From: Roseibium porphyridii
Lineage (GTDB): Bacteria; Pseudomonadota; Alphaproteobacteria; Rhizobiales; Stappiaceae
Length of the DNA: 64,000 nt
Assembly: GCF_026191725.2 (NCBI RefSeq)
Contig: NZ_CP120863.1
Coordinates: 4,816,001 to 4,880,000, forward strand
Direction of reading: 5' to 3'
Shown here: positions 1 to 8,998 of the stretch, in pieces
How positions within the stretch are numbered: position 1 is the first letter of the stretch
Layout of the letters: each line of letters opens with the position of its first letter
The notes under the pieces: model-generated
What the model was told of the DNA's origin: nothing
What the model saw: the letters and a program-made list of their open reading frames with translations, nothing else
Database searches by the model: none
Program-made: the position numbers and the translations under genes

Positions 1-897
1 AAACCGGACAACCAGGGGGTCACCGTTGGAGATCCCTCCCAGCACACCGCCAGCATTGTTGGTCAGGAAGACCGGTTGCCCGACGTCATTGACCCGGATT
101 TCGTCAGCATTCTCTTCCCCAGTCAAAGTAGCCGCATCAAAACCATTGCCGACCTCGACACCCTTGACTGCATTGATCGACATCATCGCAGCCGTAAGAT
201 CAGTGTCGAGTTTTCCGTAGATGGGCGCTCCCCATCCAACAGGAACACCCTCGGCGACCACTTCAATTACGGCACCGACCGAGGACCCCGCTTTTCGAAC
301 TCCGTCAAGATAGTCGGCCCAAAATGCAGCCGCCTGCTTGTCGGGTGCGAAAAATGCATTGTTTGCGATTTCCGCCCAATCCCAATTGTTGCGGTCAACC
401 TTGTGTGGACCAACCTGGACCAAGGCACCTCGAATGGTAACGCCCTGCAAAACTTTCCTCGCAACCGCTCCCGCTGCAACCCGCATGGCGGTCTCGCGAG
501 CAGAAGAACGGCCGCCGCCGCGATAGTCACGGATCCCGTATTTTGCGTCATACGTGAAGTCAGCATGTCCGGGTCGGAAACGGTCCTTGATTTCCGAATA
601 GTCCTTTGACCGTTGATCCGTGTTTTGAACCATCAAGGAGATCGGCGTTCCGGTGGTCTTCTGCACACCGTCCTCATCGACCATGACACCAGAGAGAATT
701 TTGACTTCATCAGGCTCACGTCGCTGGGTAGTGAAACGGGACTGGCCAGGCTTGCGCTGATCCATATATCCTTGAATGTCGATTTCAGTGAGCGGGACAA
801 GCGGCGGACAGCCGTCAATCACGCAGCCGATTGCCGGTCCATGGCTTTCGCCCCACGTAGTGACACGGAATAGGTGGCCAAAACTGTTATGCGACAT
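1..897 (-). CDS. aroC: Chorismate synthase, 3' end beyond window
   Basis: Last step of the shikimate pathway: converts 5-enolpyruvylshikimate-3-phosphate to chorismate with reduced FMN, in the cytoplasm. The reading frame starts at an ATG ending at 897 and stays open to the left edge, giving 299 of the usual ~360 residues. The start shows the family signature [11 protein letters not shown], followed by VIDGCPP, the stretch [14 protein letters not shown], then [21 protein letters not shown], and near the edge [12 protein letters not shown], all typical of AroC. The C-terminal ~60 residues lie outside the window. A fabI-phosphatase pair lies on the same strand at 4.8-6.4 kb; as I recall, fabI, a phosphoglycerate-mutase-like gene and aroC are close neighbours in many Rhizobiales, and here two genes lie between them. 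Identification is very secure. Confidence 0.96.
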   Translation of the reverse strand, partial: MSHNSFGHLFRVTTWGESHGPAIGCVIDGCPPLVPLTEIDIQGYMDQRKPGQSRFTTQRREPDEVKILSGVMVDEDGVQKTTGTPISLMVQNTDQRSKDYSEIKDRFRPGHADFTYDAKYGIRDYRGGGRSSARETAMRVAAGAVARKVLQGVTIRGALVQVGPHKVDRNNWDWAEIANNAFFAPDKQAAAFWADYLDGVRKAGSSVGAVIEVVAEGVPVGWGAPIYGKLDTDLTAAMMSINAVKGVEVGNGFDAATLTGEENADEIRVNDVGQPVFLTNNAGGVLGGISNGDPLVVRF

Positions 898-1193
898 GGT
901 AAGTATCCGGAAATATCAGGAAAATCGTCAGGCGCTGAGCGATACGCCATCAGAGGATCAAGCTCAAGCCCATCGCCCGAGACAACAGGCGATTTCGCGC
1001 TATTGCCACTGGCTGCTTCAAAATCGATTGAAAACGGATAGCTGCCCGCAAGTCACCTAGTGTTCCATTGCGGTTCTCAATCTATGGTTTACTGCCATTT
1101 GATTGCACAGGAAAAAAATCTATACCAGATTTGCCAATCCTTAAGGCTCTATCGGTATTACTTTGGGAACTGGGGCTAATATGAGACACAGAA

Positions 1194-3470
1194 GTGCGCA
1201 TTCGGGGTTGGCTAACAGGTTTGATGGTTTTTCTGCTGGCGCCCTGCCTGCTGTTCGCCTCGCTGTGGTTCAAAAACAAATTTGAAAACGTCGAAGCCAT
1301 TGATCAAAGTCTGCGCGGACTGCATCTCATTCAAGCGCTTGGCCCGCTTGTGCAAGAAAAATCCGTCACTGGCTCTCTCGGCAAAGTTCCCCCGAACCTC
1401 AGGCAAGAACTGATCGATTTCGGTGGCGAAAACCTTGCTGACCCTCTTACAAGCCAACTCGATATTTTCCTCAACGAACCCGATGTGAAGACATCTCTCG
1501 GGTACGCACAGGAACTGAGTGTGAGTATTTCCCGCGTTGCAATGCTCGACATGTCGGTATCCTACGAGGCTTCGACGCTCCCGAACCTGGTCAACAACCT
1601 GCTTTTTTCGGTGATCATCGAGTCTTCCAAGATGACCGACGATGCCCGCAGACTGTTCACACGCAAGAAGGTCAACGTCTGGGAGAAGATGTTGATCACC
1701 GTACAGGGTGGGAAATTCAAGGCTGCCGCTGATACAGCCTCACAAATCACGGCAAACTTCATCGACAAGCTGGAGGGACCGGGTTCTGCGGCGCTGCAAA
1801 GCAAGACGCAACTTTTCCGGCAGGCTAATTTCGCCTTCCAATCGGAAGGCAGCAAACTTCTTCGATCAACGATCCTTGCAAAGACCGGCAAGGATGTCGC
1901 CGCAGGCCCGATCGCCGAGGTGCATCCGGAACTGATGCTTGCAACACTGGCACTTTGGCAGTCGAGCCTGGACTATCTCAATGGCGATCTGGTCAAGCGA
2001 CGGACCGAAATGCAGCTCGACGTTCTTCTCGCCGGACTGATCGGCGCGCTTGTGATTGTCGCGGCCTTTGCAATTTCCGTTGCTTTGACAAGGGCACTCG
2101 CGGAACGGACCCAACAGGAAATCGAAAGCCTCGGCTATCACGACCCGCTTACCGGCCTGCCAAATCGTCGTGCGCTTCTCAAAAGAATAAAGACACTTCC
2201 CGAACCGGCCCCGAATGCGCGATACGGGTTGCTGTTGCTCGATTTGCGGCAATTCAAGAAGGTCAATGATCGTTTCAGTGATCAATGCGGGGATTCGATC
2301 CTAAGAAGTGTTGCCGGGCAGCTCGGTGAAATCGCGGATCCGGAAGACTTCCTGAGTCGCACGGGCGGCACGGAATTCCTGCTGTTCAGGCCAGAGCTGA
2401 CGGACGCAGGAAAGTTCAAAGAGTTTGCCGAAGAACTGATTCAGGAAATCCGAAAAGAACGGTTTGTTGCCGATCAGAAGGTCAAGATCGAAGCGAATGT
2501 CGGCCTTCTTATAAGCCGGCGAGGCGATTGCCTTACAAGCCACACCCTGACAGATGCGGCCCTTGCGTTGAGGTCCGCCAAACAGAAGGGCTACAGTACC
2601 TTCGATCTCTTCACGCCGGAAATGCGCGCAGCCTTTGAGGAACACGGCGAAATTGCCAAGGAATTGCTCAAGGCCATCGAAGAAGGCGTCATCCTGCCGT
2701 GGTATCAGCCGCAAATCGATATTCACACGGGTGAGATCGTTGGTGCGGAAGCATTGGTTCGCTGGATCGACCACGACGAGGTGCGCTATCCAGGTTCATT
2801 TTTGCCTGCAGCAGTCGAAGCCGGCTACATGGAGCTCATCGAAACGACGGTGCGCACCAACGCCCTTCGCCTTGCCGACAATCTCAGTGGCCGAACACAA
2901 CGGAATTTCCACCTTGGCCTGAATGTATCCGCCAGTCTTCTGGCCAGCGCGGAGGCGGTCGACGCACTCTACAAACAAGTCCGTGACATGGGGCTGGAAC
3001 CGGCAACCGTCAGCCTTGAGATATTGGAGGCGGTCATGATCGACGAGATCACCGCCGCGCCTATCAAGGAAAACATCGCGCGCCTGTCCGACCTCGGCTT
3101 CCACATCGAGCTGGACGATTTCGGTACCGGGCACTCAAGCATTTCAAGCTTGAGGGATCTTAAGGTCGATCGCGTAAAAATCGACCGGAGCTTCATTTCC
3201 GGGGTCGATCACAAGCCTGCCCTGCAGAAGTTTACCAGTGCCTTGATAAACCTTGCCAAGAGCCTTGATATCAGCGTCCTGGCAGAGGGTGTCGAAACGG
3301 AAGCCGAACGACAGTGGTTGCTGGAAAACGGCTGCGATGTCATTCAGGGCTTCCTGATTTCCAAGGCCGTCCCAGAAGACGAGCTGGCAACGCTCATCCT
3401 CAAGCAGAATTTTTCTGTTAAGGCACAGCTGCCCGACCAAAAGTCGATCCGCTCGGTCCGTTCCCGGTAG
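1194..3470 (+). CDS. Membrane GGDEF/EAL protein with degenerate GGTEF; likely c-di-GMP phosphodiesterase
   Basis: 758 residues from a GTG start. A first membrane segment (about residues 6-24) and a second (about 279-300) enclose a periplasmic sensor region of ~250 residues that I cannot assign to a family. A GGDEF domain follows (about 310-480): it keeps LLLDLRQFKKVND, but the active-site motif is G391-G392-T393-E394-F395, so the third, metal-binding acidic residue is Thr. The EAL domain (about 495-745) keeps E519-A520-L521, an Asn in LGLNVSAS, an E in LEILEA, DDFGTGHSS, the K in VDRVKID, and AEGVE. The sequence therefore suggests cyclic-di-GMP hydrolysis, with the GGDEF half inactive or acting as a GTP sensor. 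It stands alone between oppositely oriented genes. Confidence 0.9.
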   Translation: MRIRGWLTGLMVFLLAPCLLFASLWFKNKFENVEAIDQSLRGLHLIQALGPLVQEKSVTGSLGKVPPNLRQELIDFGGENLADPLTSQLDIFLNEPDVKTSLGYAQELSVSISRVAMLDMSVSYEASTLPNLVNNLLFSVIIESSKMTDDARRLFTRKKVNVWEKMLITVQGGKFKAAADTASQITANFIDKLEGPGSAALQSKTQLFRQANFAFQSEGSKLLRSTILAKTGKDVAAGPIAEVHPELMLATLALWQSSLDYLNGDLVKRRTEMQLDVLLAGLIGALVIVAAFAISVALTRALAERTQQEIESLGYHDPLTGLPNRRALLKRIKTLPEPAPNARYGLLLLDLRQFKKVNDRFSDQCGDSILRSVAGQLGEIADPEDFLSRTGGTEFLLFRPELTDAGKFKEFAEELIQEIRKERFVADQKVKIEANVGLLISRRGDCLTSHTLTDAALALRSAKQKGYSTFDLFTPEMRAAFEEHGEIAKELLKAIEEGVILPWYQPQIDIHTGEIVGAEALVRWIDHDEVRYPGSFLPAAVEAGYMELIETTVRTNALRLADNLSGRTQRNFHLGLNVSASLLASAEAVDALYKQVRDMGLEPATVSLEILEAVMIDEITAAPIKENIARLSDLGFHIELDDFGTGHSSISSLRDLKVDRVKIDRSFISGVDHKPALQKFTSALINLAKSLDISVLAEGVETEAERQWLLENGCDVIQGFLISKAVPEDELATLILKQNFSVKAQLPDQKSIRSVRSR

Positions 3471-3476
3471 TCGTTT

Positions 3477-4646
3477 CTACGGAGCGCTGAGCGCCGCTTC
3501 ACGCTCCTTGAACTCGGCCGCCGCCATGGAAAATCCGCCATTTGCGCCGTCAATGAAATGGATGTGCTGGCTTTTGCCGATATCCTCGACGAAACAGGTC
3601 ATCAAAGCAGCATCCGAGACGTGCATGCCAAACACGGCTTCCCTGGCCTTGTAGGCCTTTGCAAGACTGTCCCTGATTGCCGCCAACTGTTCAGCAGTGA
3701 CATCCAGCACGAGCTGAAGGCTGTCCCCGATCTTGCGATGATCGGAGTTCAGGCTGAGTTCGTTGAAGTATTTCTTCGGATCAAAAGGCCCCACCCGCCT
3801 GCCGGTGGCATAACCATAGACGAAAAACACGCATTCAAGGAGTGCCATCGACCATCCCCTGAACGTCTTGCCGGCGGATGTCAGATTGACTTCCAGTTTG
3901 AGACCACGAGGTGGAAATCTGAATTTCAGCCGGGGTTCTTCAGCCAGTTTTGTTCTTGCGTCGTCTATCAGTGGATTGAAGCCAATGACGCCGGCAACAT
4001 CGTTCATGATTTCCGGGAGCGATTTGCGTCCGGTTGGTTTGACAATCAATGACACAATATGCCCGTTCTGTGCAGGAAGCGGTTCCCATCGACAGGACAA
4101 ACCATCCAAGGGTGGCAGCTGCGTGTTTTCCTGTGATACGGTGAACGGCGCACAAGCGTCAGGATCCTTCAGGATCCGGTCGGCCATTGCCAGACCATCA
4201 CCCACAATCATCGCAAGGTGATTGCCTGGGCTCAGTCGGTATTTGCGCAATCGAATGTCGCCCCCGAGCTCCCGGATGTGGGCAACGGGGATCGCAGCTG
4301 CACGCAATTCAAGTTCCATGACCTGTCGGGCTAGATCCGCAACCCCTGCCAGCGCTTCCCGACCGGCTGCGACTTCGCTTGCCGGAACAACCAGCATTGC
4401 ACCATCGCCACCGAAGACAAAAGGGACCCGCTCTCTGCCGACACAATTGAGCACAGCAGCCACGACGGCAGCGCCAACCATGTTGACGTCCTTGTATCGC
4501 CCCTCGGCAACAGCATCGCTCGAACGGACGATGTCTGCCGCAAGAACACACCAGTCGTCTGGGACCGGGCGGTAATCCTTCAAATCAGCAACGGTGCTGA
4601 AGTCGGAAAAACTCGGCAATTCACTGTAAAAATCATCTGCAGACAC
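3477..4646 (-). CDS. DUF3095 family protein
   Basis: 389 residues, no signal peptide or membrane segment. The sequence matches what I know of the DUF3095 family, whose function is unknown. The N-terminal VLAADIVRSS segment and a later FVFGGDGAMLVVP recall the nucleotide-binding strands of class III nucleotide cyclases, so a cyclase-related fold is possible, but I cannot confirm catalytic residues. It lies tail-to-tail with the GGDEF/EAL gene; the two stops are only 6 bp apart. Its ATG is preceded on the minus strand by CCAAAGGTTACAGGGG, an acceptable ribosome site. Family assignment is fairly good; no function is proposed. Confidence 0.75.
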   Translation of the reverse strand: MSADDFYSELPSFSDFSTVADLKDYRPVPDDWCVLAADIVRSSDAVAEGRYKDVNMVGAAVVAAVLNCVGRERVPFVFGGDGAMLVVPASEVAAGREALAGVADLARQVMELELRAAAIPVAHIRELGGDIRLRKYRLSPGNHLAMIVGDGLAMADRILKDPDACAPFTVSQENTQLPPLDGLSCRWEPLPAQNGHIVSLIVKPTGRKSLPEIMNDVAGVIGFNPLIDDARTKLAEEPRLKFRFPPRGLKLEVNLTSAGKTFRGWSMALLECVFFVYGYATGRRVGPFDPKKYFNELSLNSDHRKIGDSLQLVLDVTAEQLAAIRDSLAKAYKAREAVFGMHVSDAALMTCFVEDIGKSQHIHFIDGANGGFSMAAAEFKEREAALSAP

Positions 4647-4844
4647 GATTTCTGCCCCTGTAACCTTTGGTAGGCTACGTTGCTAAGCGCGTTGCCGATC
4701 AGGCGACCGGCCCGGTCTTGGTCAAATATTTGTGTTTCGGCAGTCGAATTTTGAAGAGTGCCTGGACAAGAGTTGCGTTCAAAAGAGCCGTCGGTCCAAC
4801 CCTGGCTTTGCCCTCTGCAGGATCCTGCCCGCCAGGTCTTGGAG

Positions 4845-5489
4845 CTAGATTTCTTCAAACGCGCCGCGGCGCCAGACAAAGATCTTGTCTTGAGGGACAT
4901 CCAGTTTCGGTATCCGCTTGGTGTCCAACCCTTCAAGGTGACCACGCAACACGCGGAACACGCCACCATGTGAGACGACGACTGTCGGGCGGTTGACCGT
5001 TTTCAGCCAAGCGCCGATCCGCTCCGAAAGCATTTTGTAGCTTTCGCCATCAGGGGGGACAAATCTCCACTTGTCGGCCCGCCGCTGAAGGATCAAATCC
5101 TGCTCTTCGTCGGCCAACTCTTCCAAGGTGAAACCTTCCCACGCACCAAAGGTGATTTCCTTCAGCTGATCATCAAGCCTGTAGGTTTCCGCATCGAGTT
5201 CCAGCGCCTGACGCATCAACTCCATCGTGGCCCTTGTGCGGCCGAGAGGCGAACTAACGAAATCCAGAGACTGGTGACTGATGCCTTCTGCTTCCAGAAA
5301 GGATTTCAGGCGAGCGCCATTGCCGGTTGCCTGCCCCTTCCCCGTTGCGTTGAGAGGAATGTCCATATGACCTTGCATACGTCCTTCGAAGTTCCAGTCT
5401 GTCTGTCCGTGGCGAACAAAAACCAGAAACTCAGGGTCATGTAGCTTGGGCAGGACGCTCGAAACCGGATTTGGAATGGCGGTTGTCAT
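4845..5489 (-). CDS. Histidine phosphatase (phosphoglycerate mutase-like) family protein
   Basis: 214 residues in the histidine phosphatase superfamily. The phosphorylated His lies in the signature VRHGQTDWN near residue 26; the second catalytic region is VSHGGVFR near the C-terminus, with SPLGRTRATM between. These are the residues needed for phosphomonoester hydrolysis, but the substrate is unknown. I chose the ATG ending at 5489 (MTTAIPNP) over an upstream in-frame ATG at 5537, because the upstream one would begin inside the fabI terminator hairpin. The gene is downstream of fabI on the same strand but separated from it by that terminator. Confidence 0.88.
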   Translation of the reverse strand: MTTAIPNPVSSVLPKLHDPEFLVFVRHGQTDWNFEGRMQGHMDIPLNATGKGQATGNGARLKSFLEAEGISHQSLDFVSSPLGRTRATMELMRQALELDAETYRLDDQLKEITFGAWEGFTLEELADEEQDLILQRRADKWRFVPPDGESYKMLSERIGAWLKTVNRPTVVVSHGGVFRVLRGHLEGLDTKRIPKLDVPQDKIFVWRRGAFEEI

Positions 5490-5536
5490 AAAAGATCCAG
5501 AACAAAATTTGGGCTTGGCAGCGGGAAGACCGCGCA

Positions 5537-5566
5537 AAGAAAAATGGCCGGACTAAGCCGGCCATT
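5537..5566 (-). terminator. Rho-independent terminator after fabI
   Basis: A perfect 9-bp inverted repeat AATGGCCGG/CCGGCCATT (5543-5551 and 5558-5566) with a 6-nt loop, followed on the minus strand by TTTCTTTG. It begins 9 bp after the fabI stop and precedes the histidine phosphatase start, so it probably uncouples the two genes. Confidence 0.8.
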
Positions 5567-5574
5567 GATCCAAT

Positions 5575-6393
5575 TCAGTCTTTTACGACCGATATATCGG
5601 GAGCATCCACTGCCTTCATTCCAACGATGTTGTAGCCGCAATCAACGTGCTGGATTTCTCCGGTAACCCCGCGACCGAGGTCGGACAGCAGGAACAGGGC
5701 ACTATCGCCAACTTCCTCAATTGTCACGGTGCGGCGCAGAGGTGAATTGTACTCATTCCACTTCAGAATATAGCGGAAGTCACCGATACCAGATGCAGCA
5801 AGTGTTTTGATCGGACCGGCCGAAATCGCGTTGACACGAATGTTCTGCGGACCAAGATCCATTGCTAGGTATTTGACGCTCGTCTCCAGCGCTGCCTTTG
5901 CAACACCCATGACGTTATAGTGTGGCATGACTTTTTCAGCGCCATAATAAGTCAGCGTCAGGATCGATCCGCCATCGGCCATCAACTTCTCTGCTCGCTG
6001 TGTCACGGCGACCAGCGAATAGCAGGAAATGTCCATGGTGCGTGCAAAGTTGTCCGAACTCGTCTCGACAAATCGCCCGGTCAGCTCAGCCTTGTCGGAA
6101 AAAGCGACGGCATGAACGAGGAAGTCGATTTTACCCCACTTGTCTTCAAGCGTCTTGAAGACTTCGTCAATCGAAGCTGCGTCGGTTACGTCGCAATGTC
6201 CAGCAACAATGGCTCCCAACTGATCTGCCAGCGGCTCAACACGCTTCTTCAGGGCATCACCCTGATAGGTGAGAGCCAGCTCCGCGCCAGCATCCGCCAG
6301 TGCTTTGGCGATGCCCCAGGCGATTGATTTGTTGTTTGCCACGCCCATGATCAGGCCACGTTTGCCATTCATCAGTCCGCGCGTTTCCGCCAT
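5575..6393 (-). CDS. fabI: Enoyl-[acyl-carrier-protein] reductase (NADH) FabI
   Basis: 272 residues, the normal FabI length. Reduces trans-2-enoyl-ACP in fatty acid elongation and is the triclosan/diazaborine target family. It shows the atypical SDR nucleotide motif GVANNKSIAWGIA (about 17-29) and the active site Y149, Y159 and K166 in the Y-x6-K arrangement (HYNVMGVAK). The frame extends 50 codons further upstream, but the ATG ending at 6393 is chosen because CGGAG sits 6 bp before it; the extension MTVKFARQ... does not resemble FabI. Divergent from the FAD-linked dehydrogenase, with about 170 bp of shared promoter region. Confidence 0.95.
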   Translation of the reverse strand: MAETRGLMNGKRGLIMGVANNKSIAWGIAKALADAGAELALTYQGDALKKRVEPLADQLGAIVAGHCDVTDAASIDEVFKTLEDKWGKIDFLVHAVAFSDKAELTGRFVETSSDNFARTMDISCYSLVAVTQRAEKLMADGGSILTLTYYGAEKVMPHYNVMGVAKAALETSVKYLAMDLGPQNIRVNAISAGPIKTLAASGIGDFRYILKWNEYNSPLRRTVTIEEVGDSALFLLSDLGRGVTGEIQHVDCGYNIVGMKAVDAPDISVVKD

Positions 6394-6563
6394 CGTCATC
6401 TCCGAAAAGGATTTCATTACCGCCCGAATGGGCTGGCATCCTATGGCACAAGGGATTTCTTCCTTCAAGAGACCCGGCGACGGAATGAGCCGTCGACGGC
6501 GGCCCGATCTCACACTATGTTGTCGCGCGAATTTCACTGTCAAACTTAACGAGGAACCCGCGC

Positions 6564-7976
6564 ATGGAGCGTTCCCCCCACGCCGACCGCTTCGCCGAGA
6601 TTATCGGCGCAGCACATGTTCTGACTGACGCAAGCGACCAAGCCCCCTACCTTACAGAGTGGCGCGATCTCTATCAGGGCGTCACATCAATGGTGCTGCG
6701 TCCCGGCTCGACTGAAGAGGTGAGCGCGGTGATGACATATGCCTATCAACATGACTTGAAGGTTGTTCCGCAAGGCGGCAACACAGGTCTGGTCGGTGGA
6801 CAAATCCCGCAGGAAACCGGGGATGAGATCGTCCTTTCGCTGTCTCGACTGAACAAGGTTCGTGCAGTCGATCCAGTTGGTTTCACCATAATTGTGGAGT
6901 CCGGCGTTGTGCTTGAGACGCTGCAAAACGAGGCCGAAAAAGTCGACCGGCTGTTCCCCCTTTCGCTCGGCGCACAGGGTTCCTGCCAGATCGGCGGCAA
7001 CATTTCCACCAATGCCGGCGGCACCTCCGTATTGGCATATGGCAACACCCGCGACCTCGTTCTCGGGCTCGAAGTTATCCTGCCGACAGGTGAGATTTGG
7101 AACGGGCTCCGGACCCTTCGCAAGGACAATACCGGTTATGATTTGAAACAATTATTTATCGGCGGCGAAGGCACCCTGGGGATTATTACCGCGGCTTCCC
7201 TGAAGCTTTTCCCAAAGCCCAAGAAGATGGAAGCAGCTTTCGTAGGACTGCCGGACCCTCATGCGGCTCTCAAGCTGTTCACCCTTGCAAAAGCGCAGGC
7301 AGGACCCGTCCTGACCGGCTTTGAAATCATGCCTCGCATCGGGGTCGAGTTTTGCCTGAACCACCTGGACGGAGCGCGTGATCCCCTTGAAGGGTCACAT
7401 GCCTGGTACGTTCTCATGGAACTCTCCAGCGGGTCAGACGCCTTTCCGGTTCGTGATCTGCTTGAAGGCATCTTGGGGGATGCATTCGAAGACGGGCTGG
7501 TGGAAGACGCGGCGTTTGCGCAGAACCTCGGCCAGGTCCAGGATTTCTGGCACATCCGGCATGGTATGTCAGAGGTTCAGAAAGCTGAAGGCGGATCAAT
7601 CAAACACGATGTGTCTGTTCCAGTTGCCTTGATCCCGGACTTCCTGGACAAAGCTGCCGCGGCCGTTGAAGCCTTTGTGCCTGGCTGCCGGCCTGTGCCG
7701 TTCGGACATATCGGTGATGGCAACATCCATTTCAATGTCAGCCAGCCAGTGGGCGCAGACAAGGCAGCCTATCTGACGCACTGGGACGACATGAATGCCA
7801 TCGTTCACGGCATTGTTCAGGACTTTGGCGGCAGCATATCAGCCGAACACGGGATTGGCAGACTGAAGCGGTCGCTGCTGAAGGAAGTGAAAACAGACAT
7901 CGAGTTGGATCTGATGCAGAGAATTAAGTCGGCATTCGATCCAAAGGGCCTTCTCAATCCCGAACGGGTTCTGTGA
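6564..7976 (+). CDS. FAD-linked D-2-hydroxyacid dehydrogenase (GlcD/D-2-hydroxyglutarate type)
   Basis: 470 residues. An N-terminal PCMH-type FAD-binding domain (about 35-215) carries PQGGNTGLVGGQ and GGNISTNAGGTSVLAYGN. The C-terminal FAD-oxidase domain carries FGHIGDGNIHFN (about 381-392), which holds metal/substrate-binding His, and SAEHGIGRLKRS (about 425-436), ending in FDPKGLLNPERVL. This is the architecture of GlcD, D-lactate dehydrogenase and D-2-hydroxyglutarate dehydrogenase; sequence alone does not choose between them. A GAGGA ribosome site lies just before the ATG. No membrane anchor. Monocistronic: a hairpin follows and the next gene is 1 kb away. Confidence 0.9.
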   Translation: MERSPHADRFAEIIGAAHVLTDASDQAPYLTEWRDLYQGVTSMVLRPGSTEEVSAVMTYAYQHDLKVVPQGGNTGLVGGQIPQETGDEIVLSLSRLNKVRAVDPVGFTIIVESGVVLETLQNEAEKVDRLFPLSLGAQGSCQIGGNISTNAGGTSVLAYGNTRDLVLGLEVILPTGEIWNGLRTLRKDNTGYDLKQLFIGGEGTLGIITAASLKLFPKPKKMEAAFVGLPDPHAALKLFTLAKAQAGPVLTGFEIMPRIGVEFCLNHLDGARDPLEGSHAWYVLMELSSGSDAFPVRDLLEGILGDAFEDGLVEDAAFAQNLGQVQDFWHIRHGMSEVQKAEGGSIKHDVSVPVALIPDFLDKAAAAVEAFVPGCRPVPFGHIGDGNIHFNVSQPVGADKAAYLTHWDDMNAIVHGIVQDFGGSISAEHGIGRLKRSLLKEVKTDIELDLMQRIKSAFDPKGLLNPERVL

Positions 7977-8998
7977 AGCCTGGCTGAAGCCAACTCGAAT
8001 TCGTGTGTCAGCAGCTGCCGGTCTCGCCGGCAGCGGCTTTCAAATTGAACTTCTGTTTCTTTTAAACGAAACAAGATTTGGGCGAATTCATTTTCAGATG
8101 GACAGTAGTCAGCTTGAATTACTGAGATTGTCCTTTGGAAAGAGCTCAAAGTGTTGCTCAAGATTTCAGATCGCGACTGAACAAGCACCAACCGTTCAAA
8201 CCAACAAACGATCAATTGGTAATACTGGCGAGACGCCATAATTATGTGCTCGCCTGGGGATAAGAAATTCCTGCACATGTTCGCAAACAAGAAGCAAAGT
8301 TCCTTGTTGGCCGGCACGCAGACATCTGATCCCACTGACGTTTCTGCAAACGGCACTCAAGTCGAGGTTCAACTCGCTTTTCCTTAAAGCGTCTCACCCG
8401 GCTGCCGAAATTGTCCCCAGCTTCGTCTGCGCGAGTCGCAGCCTCGCAATCTGCTGGTTGCAATTTTCGGGTAGCTCGCCTTCTCACACGAAAAACCTCT
8501 GGACTGAGCTATCGTTAAAAATCTCTAGCTCATTTGCGCTATTGCTAGATTTTCACTGCTTAAATTCCCGATTTTTGCAAGCAGCTTTTGAAAACTTTGA
8601 GAAAAAATCCCGAAAAGTTAATAATTTCCTAAAACTGTCTTTATGCCCAAAGGCATTCTTGAAGATGCAGAAGGAGATCAACTCGATCAGGACTTAATTC
8701 AATTTCCTGACGTCAACGTAATGCAAGATTCGCTATGTAAAATTTACATGCGCCGTAATCGTCATCTACAAAAATTACAATATGAAACGTCTATGACCTC
8801 ATAAGAATAAGCTATTTGTAAACATGGTAAGTAAAAGGTTAATGGTGTTTCATAGGCGTTAATAAGCCACCGGTCAGGAGGCCCAAAAAGGGTCCAAAGA
8901 CCTAACAAAAGCAACGGGCAGCGAAGGCGGAATATCGCAGCCCATTAGACAGTGCACGGGGGGGAGCAAGATGCACGTTCCCTCAAATGGAGGCCACT
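7977..8998. other. 1 kb gene-poor region before dnaA
   Basis: No convincing gene. A hairpin follows the dehydrogenase gene. Base composition turns clearly AT-rich from about 8480 to 8870. A 53-codon frame (8643-8804) is the only notable small ORF, and it lacks a ribosome site. The last 150 bp, with a purine-rich stretch and the GGAGG site at 8989-8993, form the dnaA leader. I found no consensus DnaA box here. The length suggests a complex dnaA control region, as is common for this gene. Confidence 0.6.
8014..8040 (+). terminator. Terminator-like hairpin after FAD-linked dehydrogenase
   Basis: Perfect 8-bp inverted repeat GCTGCCGG/CCGGCAGC (8014-8021, 8027-8034) with a 5-nt loop, followed by GGCTTT. 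The T-run is short, so termination may be partial. Confidence 0.55.

Noticed and set aside
8458..8697. 79-codon plus-strand ORF before dnaA
   Set aside because: Low-complexity Phe/Leu/Ser-rich translation of an AT-rich stretch, with no ribosome site.
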